From Phytoseiulus persimilis (taxonomy: Eukaryota > Arthropoda > Arachnida > Mesostigmata > Phytoseiidae), in the NCBI GenBank assembly GCA_037576195.1, contig CM075101.1, forward strand, positions 10,230,001-10,294,000: DNA of 64,000 nucleotides. Direction: 5' to 3'. Below, piece by piece: positions 20,836 through 33,621 of the stretch (the stretch's first letter is position 1; the number at the start of each line of letters is the position of its first letter). The notes beneath the pieces were generated by a model. It saw only the letters and a program-made list of their open reading frames with translations, was not told the origin of the DNA and searched no databases. Position numbers and translations under genes: made by a program.

Positions 20836-23019
20836 ATAGGAGCTATGAGAACTATGCTCACAGGGGAAGGTTCTAATTGTACAACTCCAATTCTGACCAG
20901 ATATATTGCGATCAGTGGGCCCACCAGAGACATGAAAAACGGCTAATGAAACTTTACCTGATGGGCCGTCGCTTGCCAGCTACAGCGCCCTCGAAACTTG
21001 CAGTTTAACATGGGCTTCCATAGGAGCCTGTCGGATTTGTGGGAGCCAAGGCCAAGCGAGCTCCCGAAATCGTTGGGAAAGGTTTGTAGTACCAGGTTAT
21101 GTCCTGGAAATCTCACAACGCGATGGCAGTATCACCAAAGCTCGGGTTTCATTAGCGATTTTCCGGGACGAGGTTCTGTTCGTATTTCTGGATTAAGAGA
21201 TCCGAAAATGACAAGCCGTGATGTCGCTCATATTCAGCTCACGAGCTTTCCGGACGGCCCGTGTATTCTCATGATCCGATGGTGAATGAGAAGTCCATTT
21301 GCCCGCGAGACGTCAAACATCTGCTTGCAGTGTTCAGATATCTTGAGGCGATCCCTCCGGGTTCCCATTCGTTCTCTGTGGAGTCTAGACCTCGCGATGT
21401 AGTCCGGCTGCCGTACACGTGGGAAATTGTGCCGTGTTGATTTGAACTCCCAGTTTGGGTTGGCGTCAATGCATTCCAGGATCCGACAGATTAGCCCGAA
21501 GTTGAACAGTCCTTGCGGTCCCGCCGTGTCCAGGTCTTCTATCAGAGGCTAGTCTTCGACGCCATGGCCGCTCGGCTCCGACGGTTCCTCGGCCCCCTCA
21601 ACGTCTTCGGAATCATTGTTCGCGAACTCCTACACCGGTGACACGATATCAGCCGCTGGTTTCTTCCCGATCTCCCGGGCGTCTTCTCGAGCACTTGGGG
21701 CGATATGCAAGGCTCCACCTGTTGCTGAATCAGCGAGACCAATGCATTGATTCTGATCGGCATCACAGTGACTGCTCCAACGACGATCCTAGTTTCAAAC
21801 AGAGATCCCAAAAAAAGCTTCAGCTAATGCCCCACAAAAAGAACAGACCACACAGAGAGCAGATAACTCGTTTATGAGAATGGAACCAGAGCTTTGTTGG
21901 CACCACCGGCGCGATTTTCAGGACATTCAAGGACATTTCAAGTTCTGAGGGCGCTGTAGCTCGCGAACGATGTCTCACGTGGACCTACTTATCGCAATCT
22001 ATCTGGTTGGAATCGAAGTTAAGCGATTCGGAACCTTCCCTTTTCAGCTTCGGCGAAAACTGACTACGTCCAGAAGAGCGTTCGGAACATGAACCCCTCA
22101 CAAGAATCTGAAGTGTGGTAAATTGTCTTGAGGAACGGGATCGTTTCCCTGTTGACGGATGCGCGTGTGGATGGACAAATCGAGCTTCTCGGTGCGGATT
22201 CCGCGAATCTCCGCTTCTCAATTCGAAGCTGGAGAGCGAATCGAGAGACTTGCTCCTCCTTAGCAAACTAGCTCGAATCGTCCATCCGAGCAACCTCAGG
22301 AGAGCTGGAGAGGGGGTTTCCTTTCGTAGGAGTTTTCTGTGGCCTTGCTCCGGTTCTCCGCGAACTGTACCAAGAACGAGATTTTCGGCGCATCCACCAC
22401 GGACGTCTACACTTATTTCATGTAGAGACTTTCACGTTCCGGATTCGAATCAAGACTCCAATCCAGATTTGAGTGTTTTTCTCCTGAATCAGCATGTGCT
22501 TGTGGAATGAAACGTCAATCATCCGTACTCGAATGCTCGAAGTTCGCTGCTTATCAGAGGAGGCGCATGATGAATCAATATTGTATCATCGTTCCCGCGA
22601 CCATCAAGTTGCTAGGAACTCCTAAGGAGGGGTCTCGGGGAATTCTTCGCTGGGATCCCAATTCATTTCCCGGGGACAAAATCATTGCCATGGTTTCTCC
22701 CTTTTCTTGGGAACGATCTCGGAACTCAGCAATCGAGTCCGTCTTCCTCGTCTCTAGTGCAGAAAAGTCCTCACGATTCGATTCGATACTAACTCAATTA
22801 TGTCGAGCCGAAGTGGACGCTCCATGATTTCTATGTCACCCAAGGGGTTTCGAGTCAATACTTCTAGGACCGCCCCCAGGGGCGTAACCATGGGCAGGGC
22901 CCCCTTGCCTCCCTGGGTACGCAACTCCCCCAACCCCCTTTGTGTCACTCCTAGATCCGCTACGATCCAATTCTGATTTTCGATTACGGAGACTCTGTGC
23001 CCCACCGCTCCTTGTGCGT
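20836..23019. other. intergenic; small inverted-repeat relic at 22877-22925
   Basis: No gene was recognised. Near 22877 the sequence CAGGGGCGTAACCATGGG is followed about 25 bases later by CTGGGTACGCAACTC, a rough inverse complement. The same end motif (CAGGGGCGTACCCAG on the minus strand) borders an insertion at 55479. It resembles the ends of small non-autonomous DNA transposons common in arthropods, but no target duplication could be confirmed. Confidence 0.35.
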
Positions 23020-23575
23020 TAGTTTGTTGTTCCAGATATCGGCTGTTCGAAGGGCATCGCTTGACGGAATATCGGAACACTCAAGAATGGTTTCTGAGGA
23101 ACTTCCAGGATGTGGATGAAATTTTTCATCCCGCAGATAGCATCCGCATATTCGGGACATGTTTCGAGACACAAGGATCTTGACGAACGTATCGTCACCT
23201 TCCCGGGAACGGGTGCAAGTAACTGATGATAGGAGGGAATATCTACTGTTCTATCATAGGCTCAATATGATTCTTCTGATTCCAATTTCAATAGTTTTGC
23301 CTCCTCAGATCACTTCCGTTATCGTTCTCAGGTTAACATGGTGCTCGGCTCCTCCTCTGATCTTAACGTCTCGTCAAGGCGTGAGCCTAGCGCGGTGGTT
23401 CCTATTCAGTGTCTCCACTCCCGCCGCATCCCTGAACAATACGTGCTGCACTTTCTGGAAGCCCACACTCAGAGAAAAAACGTGTTGAGGGACGGGTCGC
23501 ACTCATGCGGCCTGATACATGCCGGATTGCTTCATCGAGACTCACCATCTCGCCGGCACTGCTTTCCACGGCGTT
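23020..23575 (-). pseudogene. decayed third member of the BTB/Skp1-like family
   Basis: Two separated minus-strand stretches match the paralogues at 1.7-2.9 and 5.6-7.2 kb. Around 23572-23450 the peptide SSAGEMVSLDEAI parallels TSDGEIVRLGEAV of the BTB-like domain. Around 23103-23023 SSETILECSDIPSSDALRTA continues into DIWNNKL, paralleling SSETVMQCFRLLPNSPLRTA and DIYKQQM. The interval between them is about 170 bases longer than in the intact genes and carries stops, and nothing recognisable follows downstream. The gene is broken and old, and shows that the family was larger. Confidence 0.6.
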
Positions 23576-24619
23576 TCTCGATGAAGGCTCAGGGATTGAC
23601 ATCACAGTTCAGGCGAGAAAGAAAACCGAGGTCGAGCTGACTCCCCACCCTTTTCGATTTCACATTTCCGTGGCTCCTCTACCTATTCCAGAACTCCCCA
23701 CCATTTTGGCCGCGACCCGGCAATGGTTCTAGCTATTTTCTCTCGGTGCACTGACTCCTCAAAGCTGCCATAAAATGTGTCGATAATCATCGAAAGGATA
23801 ACCAACTGGATCGCGGCTGCTTCAACCCTTAGGCGAAGAGATGAGTTCGCGAAGAGCGAACCTGAACGTGCCTAGGATTCGAGTCGCGATATCGCGACAA
23901 GATAGTTGAAGTGGGAACAGCAAATTGAAATTCGTCATCCTTTCGTTCATGTTCTCTCGGTAGTTCAAGAGAACGAAGTCTTCCCGCGTGCCCCGGTGAG
24001 AGCCGAGTCAGAATTTATCCTCCGGAGCTGCATTGCAACGCTCCGGAAGCCGGAGGCTTTCAGAGAACTGAAGATTCTTGCAGCGGGGAATTCCCGGTCA
24101 GGGGATCCAAATGACGGTGCACGGGTGCTTCACGTTCTCTTGCGAACTGCACGTCGATCATGATGGAGGGTGCAAGTTTGTATGTCATCGCGCCATACGC
24201 CGTCTCGAGCTGTTTACTCCAGATCATTATCGGATTCGAATGTTGGTGGTATTTCCGCCTCGAGGCCGATATGTTGTGAATCTGGGAGGCCCTCTGTTGT
24301 GTTCGCTTTGTCATTTTAAAGCTCCGGAGGTAGGTACCGTTCCGGCGTCCTCGTCGAAGAAAGGTGTCCTCATCGCTTCATTTTATCACAGCAGCGAATC
24401 CGGGGCTCCGCGCGGCCACAGCGGGAGCAACTGAGTTTTACATCGACGCGCTGCGCTGGTGAACGGAGCCAACAGATAAAAATCTTCCATCCGGGCGGCA
24501 CTGTCTAATGGGTCTCATCTGTTGCAGAAGTGGAAATGGGTCCGTTCAAAAGATGCCACTGATGACTGAATACAGATAAAAAAAAACTTCTCAGTCTCGT
24601 GTGACTTCTCTGAGTCCAG
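23576..24619. other. intergenic, no gene recognised
   Basis: A plus-strand frame at 24078-24434 (118 codons, Cys/His-containing) has no family match. The run ending GAGTCCAG just before the ATG at 24620 is a possible splice acceptor, so a 5' exon of the next gene may lie here. Confidence 0.35.
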
Positions 24620-25393
24620 ATGCCCACCAGAATCCACAAAGATCTGCTCGAGCAGCACAGGACTTTTCTGTCTAGCGAGTACAATCAGGGGAGAACGGAA
24701 ACCATCACAGAATGGGTCGAGAAAGAACTGCTCCGACGGTCGTCCGTTACCTCGAAGAGCAAATTCGCTTTCTTCGAAGCGCAGAAAACGCTTCTAACCG
24801 ATTTCATAAAAGCCAACGATCTCGACGGGGTCGTCATCCTGATGCAGGCCATCGACCACGCAGATTTCGATAAAAAGTTTGGACCATTCAGCGTGAATTT
24901 GATCAAGTTCAGAATCAATCAATGTGTGGTTCTTTCGAAAGCAATAATCGCAGCCGAAAACCATTTGAAGACCGAAACGCGCCTTCACCGAAGCTTGGGG
25001 AGGATGCTTTACAACAGATTCAGAAAACAGCAGGAGACGGATACTTCGATGTGGAGACCACTCCTCCACGAAAAGGTCCCTCGCGCGTTGGGTATTGTGC
25101 AATTTAGGAGCCCTGTGAAACTCGGCGAATGTTCCCGAGCTGCAGGAACCTCTTCGGGCGAATCCAAACGGCGTTGCAAAGAGGAGACAGGCCCTTCGCA
25201 GAAACTCCAACGACCTTCCACTTCAAGCGCTGCTGACAGCGAAACGACCACGGAAGGCGCACAGCCGAGTGGAACACCGGAACACCGAGTTCAAGCTGCG
25301 GAACAAGATTCCGGCGAGACAGACCGTCAAGTCTTGTCGAGCGCCGGAGATACAAAAAGCGGGGAGGCAGAAAAGGGTCCCAGAACCCCCTAG
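24620..25393 (+). CDS. unrecognised 257-aa protein, helical N-half and disordered C-half
   Basis: I do not recognise this family. The frame is uninterrupted for 257 codons. Residues 1-150 look alpha-helical and amphipathic, with segments such as EAQKTLLTDFIKANDLDGVV and INQCVVLSKAIIAAENHL. From about residue 165 the protein is rich in Ser, Thr, Glu, Gly and Lys with repeated SS/ET/GE pairs, as expected of a disordered tail. There is no signal peptide, membrane helix or cysteine pattern. The ATG directly follows a plausible acceptor (TCCAG), so this could be the last exon of a longer gene. An AATAAA lies about 300 bases past the stop. It could also be a domesticated or lineage-specific gene. 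Confidence 0.5.
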   Translation: MPTRIHKDLLEQHRTFLSSEYNQGRTETITEWVEKELLRRSSVTSKSKFAFFEAQKTLLTDFIKANDLDGVVILMQAIDHADFDKKFGPFSVNLIKFRINQCVVLSKAIIAAENHLKTETRLHRSLGRMLYNRFRKQQETDTSMWRPLLHEKVPRALGIVQFRSPVKLGECSRAAGTSSGESKRRCKEETGPSQKLQRPSTSSAADSETTTEGAQPSGTPEHRVQAAEQDSGETDRQVLSSAGDTKSGEAEKGPRTP

Positions 25394-25693
25394 CTCGATT
25401 CCGGAGCCCAGTTGGTTTCGTGTGAAGCCATGCAACCAGGAGGATGTGACGCTCGAGGGGTCCGCAAGGTTAAAGGAACGTTCGAACGAGCGGACGCGCC
25501 AGAAAATGAGGCAGACCTGAGTGGTCAAGATAGAGACGTGGAATGATCGAAATTCAAAATTGTGCGACGTTTATTGATTTTTTCGAAACTATGATTAATT
25601 ACCTCATGGAAGTCCTTGGTAACGAGGAGAATTGGACTGCGATGAATGCTGGAACTGGAAGCTCATCCTTTGGATGGGAGATCTGAGGCGCAA

Positions 25694-25699
25694 AATAAA
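25694..25699 (+). promoter_or_regulatory. poly(A) signal AATAAA after the 257-aa gene
   Basis: AATAAA on the plus strand about 300 bases downstream of the stop at 25393, the first canonical signal after that frame. Confidence 0.4.
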
Positions 25700-28600
25700 T
25701 TTGGACGAAATTCGATAAAACGTCGACCGATTTCTCGACTCTGGTGGGTGTCCTTTCGAATTCATTCTCCTCATAATAGGCTATAGCCCACCACGATTTG
25801 GTTGTTCGAAATGAATGGACGAATCTCTCGACGGATAGACGAATACATCGGAGAGTTGCAGAGCGTGCGTGGAGATGCGCAGAGTCATGTTCAAGTCCAA
25901 CGGACTGTCCACGAGAGCTCCATTCCGTGCACAGGGATTCATGGAATCGGGAAGCGATTCTGGGAGCTGGGAACTCATAAGCATGAGCGATTGAGACTCG
26001 AAAGCTGGTTTCTCTTGCTGGTCTCCCAGCAGACATCAACGTAATTTTTCGCGAATCAGAAGACTGAATTCACAACCAGGATGGAGAACACATCTTTGGA
26101 GGATTCGAGAGGTGCGAAAACATTTCTCTGTCGCTGGAAATCGTTCACTGTGCCATCGAGGCGATCGCAGCCAGGCAGTGTCTCCCGGGCTCTGTGCTCT
26201 CGATTTGGACCGAAAAGATAAGGCCGCATACGATATCGTACTCTCCCCATTGAAACTCTTGCTTGTTATCCACTTGAAGCGTATTTGATTCGATTGTAGC
26301 CGTTCCGCCATAATAAAACGATCATCCTCATTCGCACTTCTGTATCTGTCTCCGCCGACTCTTTCACTCCAGGTCCAGTATCATTGATAAAGATCTCTAC
26401 GTGTGCGAAAGACTGAGCTCGGGGCTTGATGGATCAGGCAAAAACTCTAGCGAGCATTCGCTTTTGTGAGAGCACAGCTAGCATAACTCCCGTGGTCCAT
26501 GCCCCATGTGCCAAAACTGTTCGCAACGAAGACCCGGAGGGCCGAGAAGATAGCCCATTGCAACGGAAACCCTTAGGGCCGAAGGGAAATCCTTTAGGAC
26601 CGAGAGCCCTCCCCCTGTTCTAGTGGTCGAGCCGATCCGGCCGAGTTTCGATGCAAAGCACAAAGTCTGAGGTTGAACTCGCAGGAACGAGAAGAGACCT
26701 AAAGATAAATCACCCAACTTGAACGAAAACAGTAAGCTTCAAGGGAAGCCTCTCCTCTTCGGTTCGCACGATGGGGTGGGTTTCTGTTGCGAGGTCGCCG
26801 CGAATTCACAATGTATAAAGCTACGGGATATATGTGTGTACATGGAATCCTGAAGAAGACTGTGACCGTCGGTTCAACCGAGGGAATTTGAGCGCGATCG
26901 AGAGCTATGTATAATTGGAGCGACGTGGACGTTCTGAAACCGGTTAATCGCGGAAGATTCACTTCAGACTCATGGTGGTATCATGAAGCTTCCCTTCTCA
27001 GCTCCGAATATGTCTCGAGACCATTCAAAACTCAGACCCCAAGCTTCTCATAATCTACTCGGTATCTCGCTCGCTGATTGAGAGAACCCCAGTCAGACTC
27101 AGTGTGGTGCACACCTCGCTGTGATGTCCTCCGAAAACCCGTTATATCATAGGTCAGGAGCCTTCACAGCTCGGCTTCCGATAAACTCTGGCATCATTCA
27201 GGTACACAGTTTATGTTGGTTCACTCGATTCCTTTTAGCACAGCTCGTCAGCCCCTGTTCTGTGCATAGAAGCTTAGCTCGATCCGCTCGACCGTCGAAA
27301 CGAGGGGAATGGTTTTCGGCCCTCCGGGATATCTTTTCGGCGAAACGGGCCTTCGTCGCAACGGGCTTTTCTTCGACACTCCCGGTTTTCGTTGCAATCA
27401 GTTTCGACACGCCGGCGAAACCTTCGTCGTTCTCGGAGATATTCTTGGGCAATGTCTCCTGGAGGCTTTCCGAGTATCCGGATACCCGACCTTCGCATGA
27501 TTATTCTACTTCTGCCTCCGGGGCAATCCGTATGCCTCGTGGCGTCTGCTCTCGGGGGTTCGCAGTCATCAACAAGGCAGCGTGATCTGATGATTGGTCG
27601 TTGACTTTTCTTTCCCGGAAGTGTGGTTCGCAGTCTGTTCTGTCCATATATATCATTGGCTATCCGTGCGAACGAACAGCATCGGAACACGACGTCCTGG
27701 CCGGCTCTGGAAGCAGCTCGGGTCGATCTACCAGTACCGTGATGCCAGAGCCTTAGATAGTGAACTCATTACTGCATTAATGCGGCTCAATAAATCAGCA
27801 GCGGGCGAAGCGGCCAAAAGTTTCAACGGAGTGGAAGCGGCAGGTTCTTCTTCATGGAGCCCTTAAGAGGACCTGGCGTGTATTTTAGCTCAAAACACGC
27901 ATGTTCAATTAGATACTCCTAACTGTGATGGATTCGAGCGTGATGGGAAGAGCTTTCCGCATATTCTCCCGCATGTTTTCGTTTTGAATCCTGTATCCCT
28001 ATATCAACCATGTTGAAACGGTCCCGCTTAACGCGGTTTCCCGCGGAAGTTAACCCCCGCATCAAGCGCGGGCTCGGTGTTCAGGAAATTCTCACCAGTA
28101 GAGGAGTTATCCTGCTCATGAATTTTCATGGATCTGAGGCGAAGTTGGATCATGCAACGGGTAGAGTCACGAAAATACGAACGATCGATGTAACAGAGAA
28201 ACAAGAGGAGACAACTTTCTTGTCGAATCGCGAATTCTTCCGGCAGCGCTTCGTAATCAGTATATGATCTTTGCCGTCTCAGCGGGAATAGAGTCATGAT
28301 GAGCGGATCAGAATTCCTCTTTTTCGAAGGGAGTACCCTCGTTGAGCTTCCGATTGACTCGATTCCGTTCCAAGACCTAGGTTAAGTTTTCTGAACAGAA
28401 ACCAGGAGCGTACCAATAAATCACTCGAGGTTCCAAGCACATGAGCTCTGTGATTCTGAACCGTGGTTCCGCTGTGTTGGAAAATGGAGATTTCAAACAA
28501 ATACTGGGAAGTAACGCTAGTAGTTCGCTACTCTTCTATCCCACATGCGCTTATTGAACACCAGTCAATAATGTTGCTGCTTATTCTCATTCCCCTTGTT

Positions 28601-31600
28601 AGATTCCTTCAGATGAAAGTACCGCAGAGCCAGCGATACGGGTTTTTCTCCTCTATCTGACAATGAGACTAACCGAGGGTATCCGAGCATGGGATACTTC
28701 TTGCAGAGTCGATGCTGTGATCGAAATCGGAAACAACCCCCGAAAACTGGCATGAAGCCTCGAGTCCCAGTCCATTGGGCAGCAAACGAGCGACCTCAGC
28801 TCGATTCGTGTGCATCCATCCATTTCGAAGCTTCCAAAGAATTGTACCTCTCCCATACATGAGGGTTGCTTCCATTCCGCCTTATCCTTGACGACTTTCA
28901 GACGGAGTGCGCGATATACAACCTACGCAAAAATGATCACTGAGAGGATGCGACCATGCTGTGAGAATGCTCAGGGAGATTCGGCGGCCGGCCACCGAGA
29001 ACTCGAGAACCATGTACGAAACTCCTGTAATGAGTTGTAGATGTTTTTCTGATATCTCTGCGACGAATTCATCTTGTAGAGGGACGCAAAAACGGTTGAA
29101 TAAGATCAGGATGCTCGGAAGCAGTCCTGGATCCTGACGTCCGAGTGTCAGGCCCGCCGCGGTTCCAATGTAGCCGTAAAGATCAGGTACGCGGGTATCA
29201 ATTTCCCGGAGTCGAGACAAACAGTTATGACCGTGCGAATCACATTTCGGAACCGATAGGAACTGACGGGCGAAGTTGAGTTCCGACAGCTGCGGAAGCT
29301 GGTTTGGAAAATTCAGCGCACTACAGGAGGAAAACTATCAGAGTTACCCAGAGAATAGCTGCAGTACCCGACGGACCTGCGAAATATTCAGGCGAAAGAC
29401 AGAGATGGAGAACCACTTTGCACGAGAACGACTCTGCAGCCATCGTTTAAACGAGAGGACCAGATGCCATACTAGGCGAGAAATGAGAAGTGAGCATCAG
29501 GGGTCTGGTAAGTTGGGAGATCCCTTCATTGGGCTATACAGTGAGTTTCACAAATGCAACCATCACGCTCCATTATGTAACATCTGCATGAGGCAACCGC
29601 TCTTGCTCGGATTCGCGAGTCGGGATAACCGATCTCGATTAGTGCTTTTCGCTCCTATTCCCAGCAGAGAGATGATGAACTGGGATCGATCAACTCACAG
29701 TGACTTTTCTTCAGATGTCCCAACCCAACCCAATCTGACCCAACTGTCCCGATAATCTTCAGTGTGACTCGCTCTGGTTTTTGTGCAACTGACTTCCACT
29801 GACGTATCTTTGGACTTCCGAAATGTGTCTCTCAACGATTTCAATATTTTGTGCAAATATGTGCCACACCTTAAATCCAAGTTTTTAGCTCTGTGGGTTT
29901 TCTCCCGATAAGTGCGTCCTTCCACAGGACGACTCACAGTATCGGTCAGTATCCGTGACCTGGTACGCCCCCATCACGATTTATGGCTCGACACAGTGCA
30001 GTTTCAATCGATTCGACGCAATGCTGAGAAATCCAAGACGGGGAGTCCCAAGCGTCAAGCTGCCGACATTTCAGTCCGTCGAAACTCTGCACCCGTCATC
30101 AGTGAACGGATCGGAGCATTGTGTTTGGATTAGCATTCGTGGTGAGATGACGTTTTTACGAATCACAGGTGTGAAGCGGAATATGGGACGGATTTCAGAC
30201 ATTTCCGGATGATTAGCTCTCGAATGCCAAAAGACTGATGAAGGGTGGAGTGGGCACCGTTTTCATTTATGTGTCGCTCTCCGTTAAGCCCGAGATCCTC
30301 CATACTCGGAACTGCCCCAGCCACGACGACCGACCCGAGAAAAAACGAAGTGGCTCGATGCATCGTGTGGAGAACGGGGTTGACGTTGGTCGATCATTAA
30401 GCCTGCGTTGGATCCTCCTCCTATCACTCCATGCTCGCGGAGAAGATGGGGAACAGCTGATGAACAGCGTCACAGCTGCTCGGCCCCGGTGGTGGACGGC
30501 TCACTTCCGGTAATCAAATTAGCCGATAGTACTTCCATGCCGATTCGTCAGGAATCGTGTTCTGACCGTCGGGAATACCAGATCAGTGATAGTGGTTCGA
30601 GTGCCCCGGAAATCGGGTAAGTCAGATATTGTCAGTATCAGTCACCTGGGAGCCGAATCACCCCAAGCCCAGGAGCTGCAATGCCGGAGACGATGCCCCC
30701 GCGAAATAAGCGCGCTCGTCCTTGGGAAAACCTTTCTCTCCGAGTGAGCTGAGATCGGAGCAGGATCGGTCGGGAGAGAGATCGGAAGCATTCCAGTGCA
30801 AGACTGGGGCCATCGATATCAACCGAGCGGCGGAGTGAACGGACAGCAAAACTGTCGAAATTGAGAAGGAACCAAAGTATGTTCTTCTTCCCTCAGAAGG
30901 GTCAGAGATTTCTGTCCCTCCCATACTCGGACCTCCTCGGGCGCGTTGTTCTCCTTTCGACGGTCATATTGAATGCTTCTTTGGGGCCAGACCAGAGCTG
31001 GGAGTCTGACGGTCACAGAAGGTCCGTAATCATCGGTCTGTGACTCCGAGTTGTTGTAGTTTCGAAAGCTTCCGAAACGTAAGCCAGATGGTGTAGGTCA
31101 TGGAGGTCATCTTGAAACGGGAATTTCCTCACACTGTCGCCTTTCCCCCATTACTCGGTGGAGAATCATCGGGCCTTTTTTTAGCGATCGCTAGATTTCG
31201 CGAAGATCCAGTCCTTCCTTCCACGGAGATGAGCCTGGAAAAACTCGATTTTCGCGTGAAAAATAACGGTCGGATCTTCCCAGCAACTCCGTCTTGGAGT
31301 AATTTGGACAACTCGGAGAACTTTTTGCCATCGGAACTCTTTTCGAATCCGGCTCCCTTGACGAGATGAGGGTGAAGGTATCGAGGACGAGACTTCGTCG
31401 AGAAATCAGCGATTTTCGTGAGGCTCGTCAGATCGGTCGCGCTTCTCGAGCTCTGGATCGATTCTCGCCATCTCTGGCGACGAGTTTATGGAATCTTTCC
31501 CCGGGTCCAATGGAACCAATACGAGCTCGGTCAGTTTTGTGAAACAAGTGAGAAAAACCCTGGAATGGTAGTATTGCATACTACCGCCTGTTTTGCGTGA

Positions 31601-32884
31601 GAACGTGAGGTGATTGTTGTTTTGTCTTTGGTGAGGTGAGTTGCGAACCAGTCATGATTTCCCCTCCAATCTCGAGGGGACGATTCCAGGAGCAGTTCAT
31701 TGAAATCTCCTCCGGCTCCTTCGGTGGTCTCAAGTTCTCAGCTCTCCGCTTTGCCTGAGTACTACTAGCGGGTTTCGGGTGCGGCAATCCAATGTGGGCA
31801 GAGAAGGCGAAACTGACCGAAACTCTTGGGTCTCTAGCACGATCTCAACAGCTCCACATCATTCGAGCAGGAACCTCGTTATTTGATCATCGATCCTTTG
31901 CTCAGACAGCTGAGCTTCGTGATTCAGATGGCCTCGAGATTTAATTTTCCCCTACTCATCAGTTTGCTTCCATTTTGTTCAATATGAATTCACGGCTCGA
32001 GACCTTGAGACTCGGTAGAAATTCACAGCCCTGCGTCTGAGACGCCGATTGTATTCAATTTATCCGATCAAATTTCGAAGTTCGGCAGATTTGCGGGGTA
32101 CAGATGATGGATTGAATGACCTGGAAGAGAGATGAGGAGCGGTGCGAAAGGAGCTCATATGGGCGTGTACCGGCCTGCACGACTGATTCCACTGCGTCTC
32201 TCGGCAAGTGGAAAAAAGGTATTCAAGCTAATTTCCGAGCTTTCCGAAGGAGTTCACATATCGTTTTCGGACTCATTCTTCAACTGCTCGAATTAATGCG
32301 GAAATTGAATGAGGGCTTCTCCCGTGAATTTTTGAGCCTTTCGGAAAAATCTGAGCGTTCTCGGTTCATCATGAGCGAAGTTTGGGGACAAATCGTAGCC
32401 TCAAATTCGTTACCTAAATGACGAAGTACTAGCAGAGTGCACCAAAGACGTTCTCATGTCAAAAGGGTAATTCTTCCGAGCCGCTCGAGATCAGGGGTCT
32501 TCAAAGTCCAGGGACACCGATGCCCGGGGCCGGAACTCTTAGGCTCCGGGCATCGATTTTGGCTGTAGAGAAAGAGATCCTCAACCGATTGATGCGGTCA
32601 GAAGAGAAAAGATGCGTCATGCTTCCAGCTATCGATCGCACGAAAAAGATCCAGATTCATTTCCCACAGAGTCATGAACAACTATCTGAGCCTCTCACTA
32701 TCTGGGCCACCCTTTCCTCCGTTGTTCGCCAGACAAGTGGACATAAGGATCAACCTCCCGCTGGATGAAGAACGCTTCGAGTGAACTTCAGCAGCCTAAT
32801 GATGTAAATTTCAAAGGCTCTAGCCGGAGGGTTAAGGTAGGGTCAGATCCCCCCCCCCCCCTCCACTCGACGGATCTCCCCTAT
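25700..32884. other. long intergenic stretch, no gene recognised
   Basis: I could not support any gene over these seven kilobases. The most protein-like frame is on the minus strand, open from about 29347 to 28882 with hydrophobic stretches such as LLPSILILFNRF and ITGVSYMVLEFSV; it could be one exon of an unrecognised gene. Another overlapping pair of frames near 27121-27690 sits on opposite strands in a locally repetitive GC-rich patch. No intact repeats with duplications or inverted ends were found. Confidence 0.35.
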
Positions 32885-33081
32885 GTTGCCTATGTGGAGG
32901 AACGTATTCTTGAAGTTTTCAGCCTTCTCCGTCACCCAGATCCAGATATATCAACATTCATTGAATTTGCTCTTGGCCATGCGGATTCGAATGAACAGTT
33001 TCTAATTATTGTTGATAGTTCTGGACCCAGGTAATTGAAAAGGCTGAAAACTTCAGGAATAAGTTCTTCTACACTGGGAAC
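32885..33081. repeat. imperfect inverted repeat, ~45-bp arms
   Basis: The arm 32885-32929 is the reverse complement of 33037-33081 at about 37 of 45 positions, including an uninterrupted run AAGGCTGAAAACTTCA. The arms enclose about 107 bases. Outside the arms the similarity fades. This could be the remains of a small foldback transposon or a transcribed hairpin. An open frame (32765-33034) crosses the left arm, probably by chance. Confidence 0.6.
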
Positions 33082-33613
33082 AAGATACTACTGTTTCCAG
33101 GAGGCTCCGTCGAGATGGGGCGAGACCCTCTGAAGCGCAAAAAGAAACTCCGCAACGGCAGAAAGGACGCAAGCGGCTCCTTCCCCAGATTCGCTAATAG
33201 GACACTTCCCTCGATTCGGTACCTCCTTCTTCGAGCAAGGGCTCAGACAATTCAGCGACTGAGTTCCGGAAGCGTCCACAATACTTCTGGTCCTATTTGG
33301 CGATTCGTCCGAGTGGAAGAATTCAATCCATTCCTATTTGAGATCGTGCTCTGCTGAGAGGTGTCGGCTGGTTCTTCAGCTGCTTCTGCTCAGCTTGACT
33401 CGCCAGAAAAACACAGGTCCGTTGGGTCGTTTGTGAGAAACTAGATGACGGTGCTCGCTTCCGATGGATCCCCCAATAGAGTTCGAGTTCAGGACTCTCG
33501 ATTTCCTTGCGTCTTTCACGCTCATTTATTTGGAAGTTTGTGACTCTTATGGGTGTGAACCCAAGACGTACTCCCTGTTTTGTTGCCTGATCGCTTGAAG
33601 TAGCGTGTACTCG
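33082..33613. other. no gene recognised
   Basis: Nothing supportable lies between the inverted repeat and the MITE. Confidence 0.4.
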
Positions 33614-33621
33614 CTCTTAGC

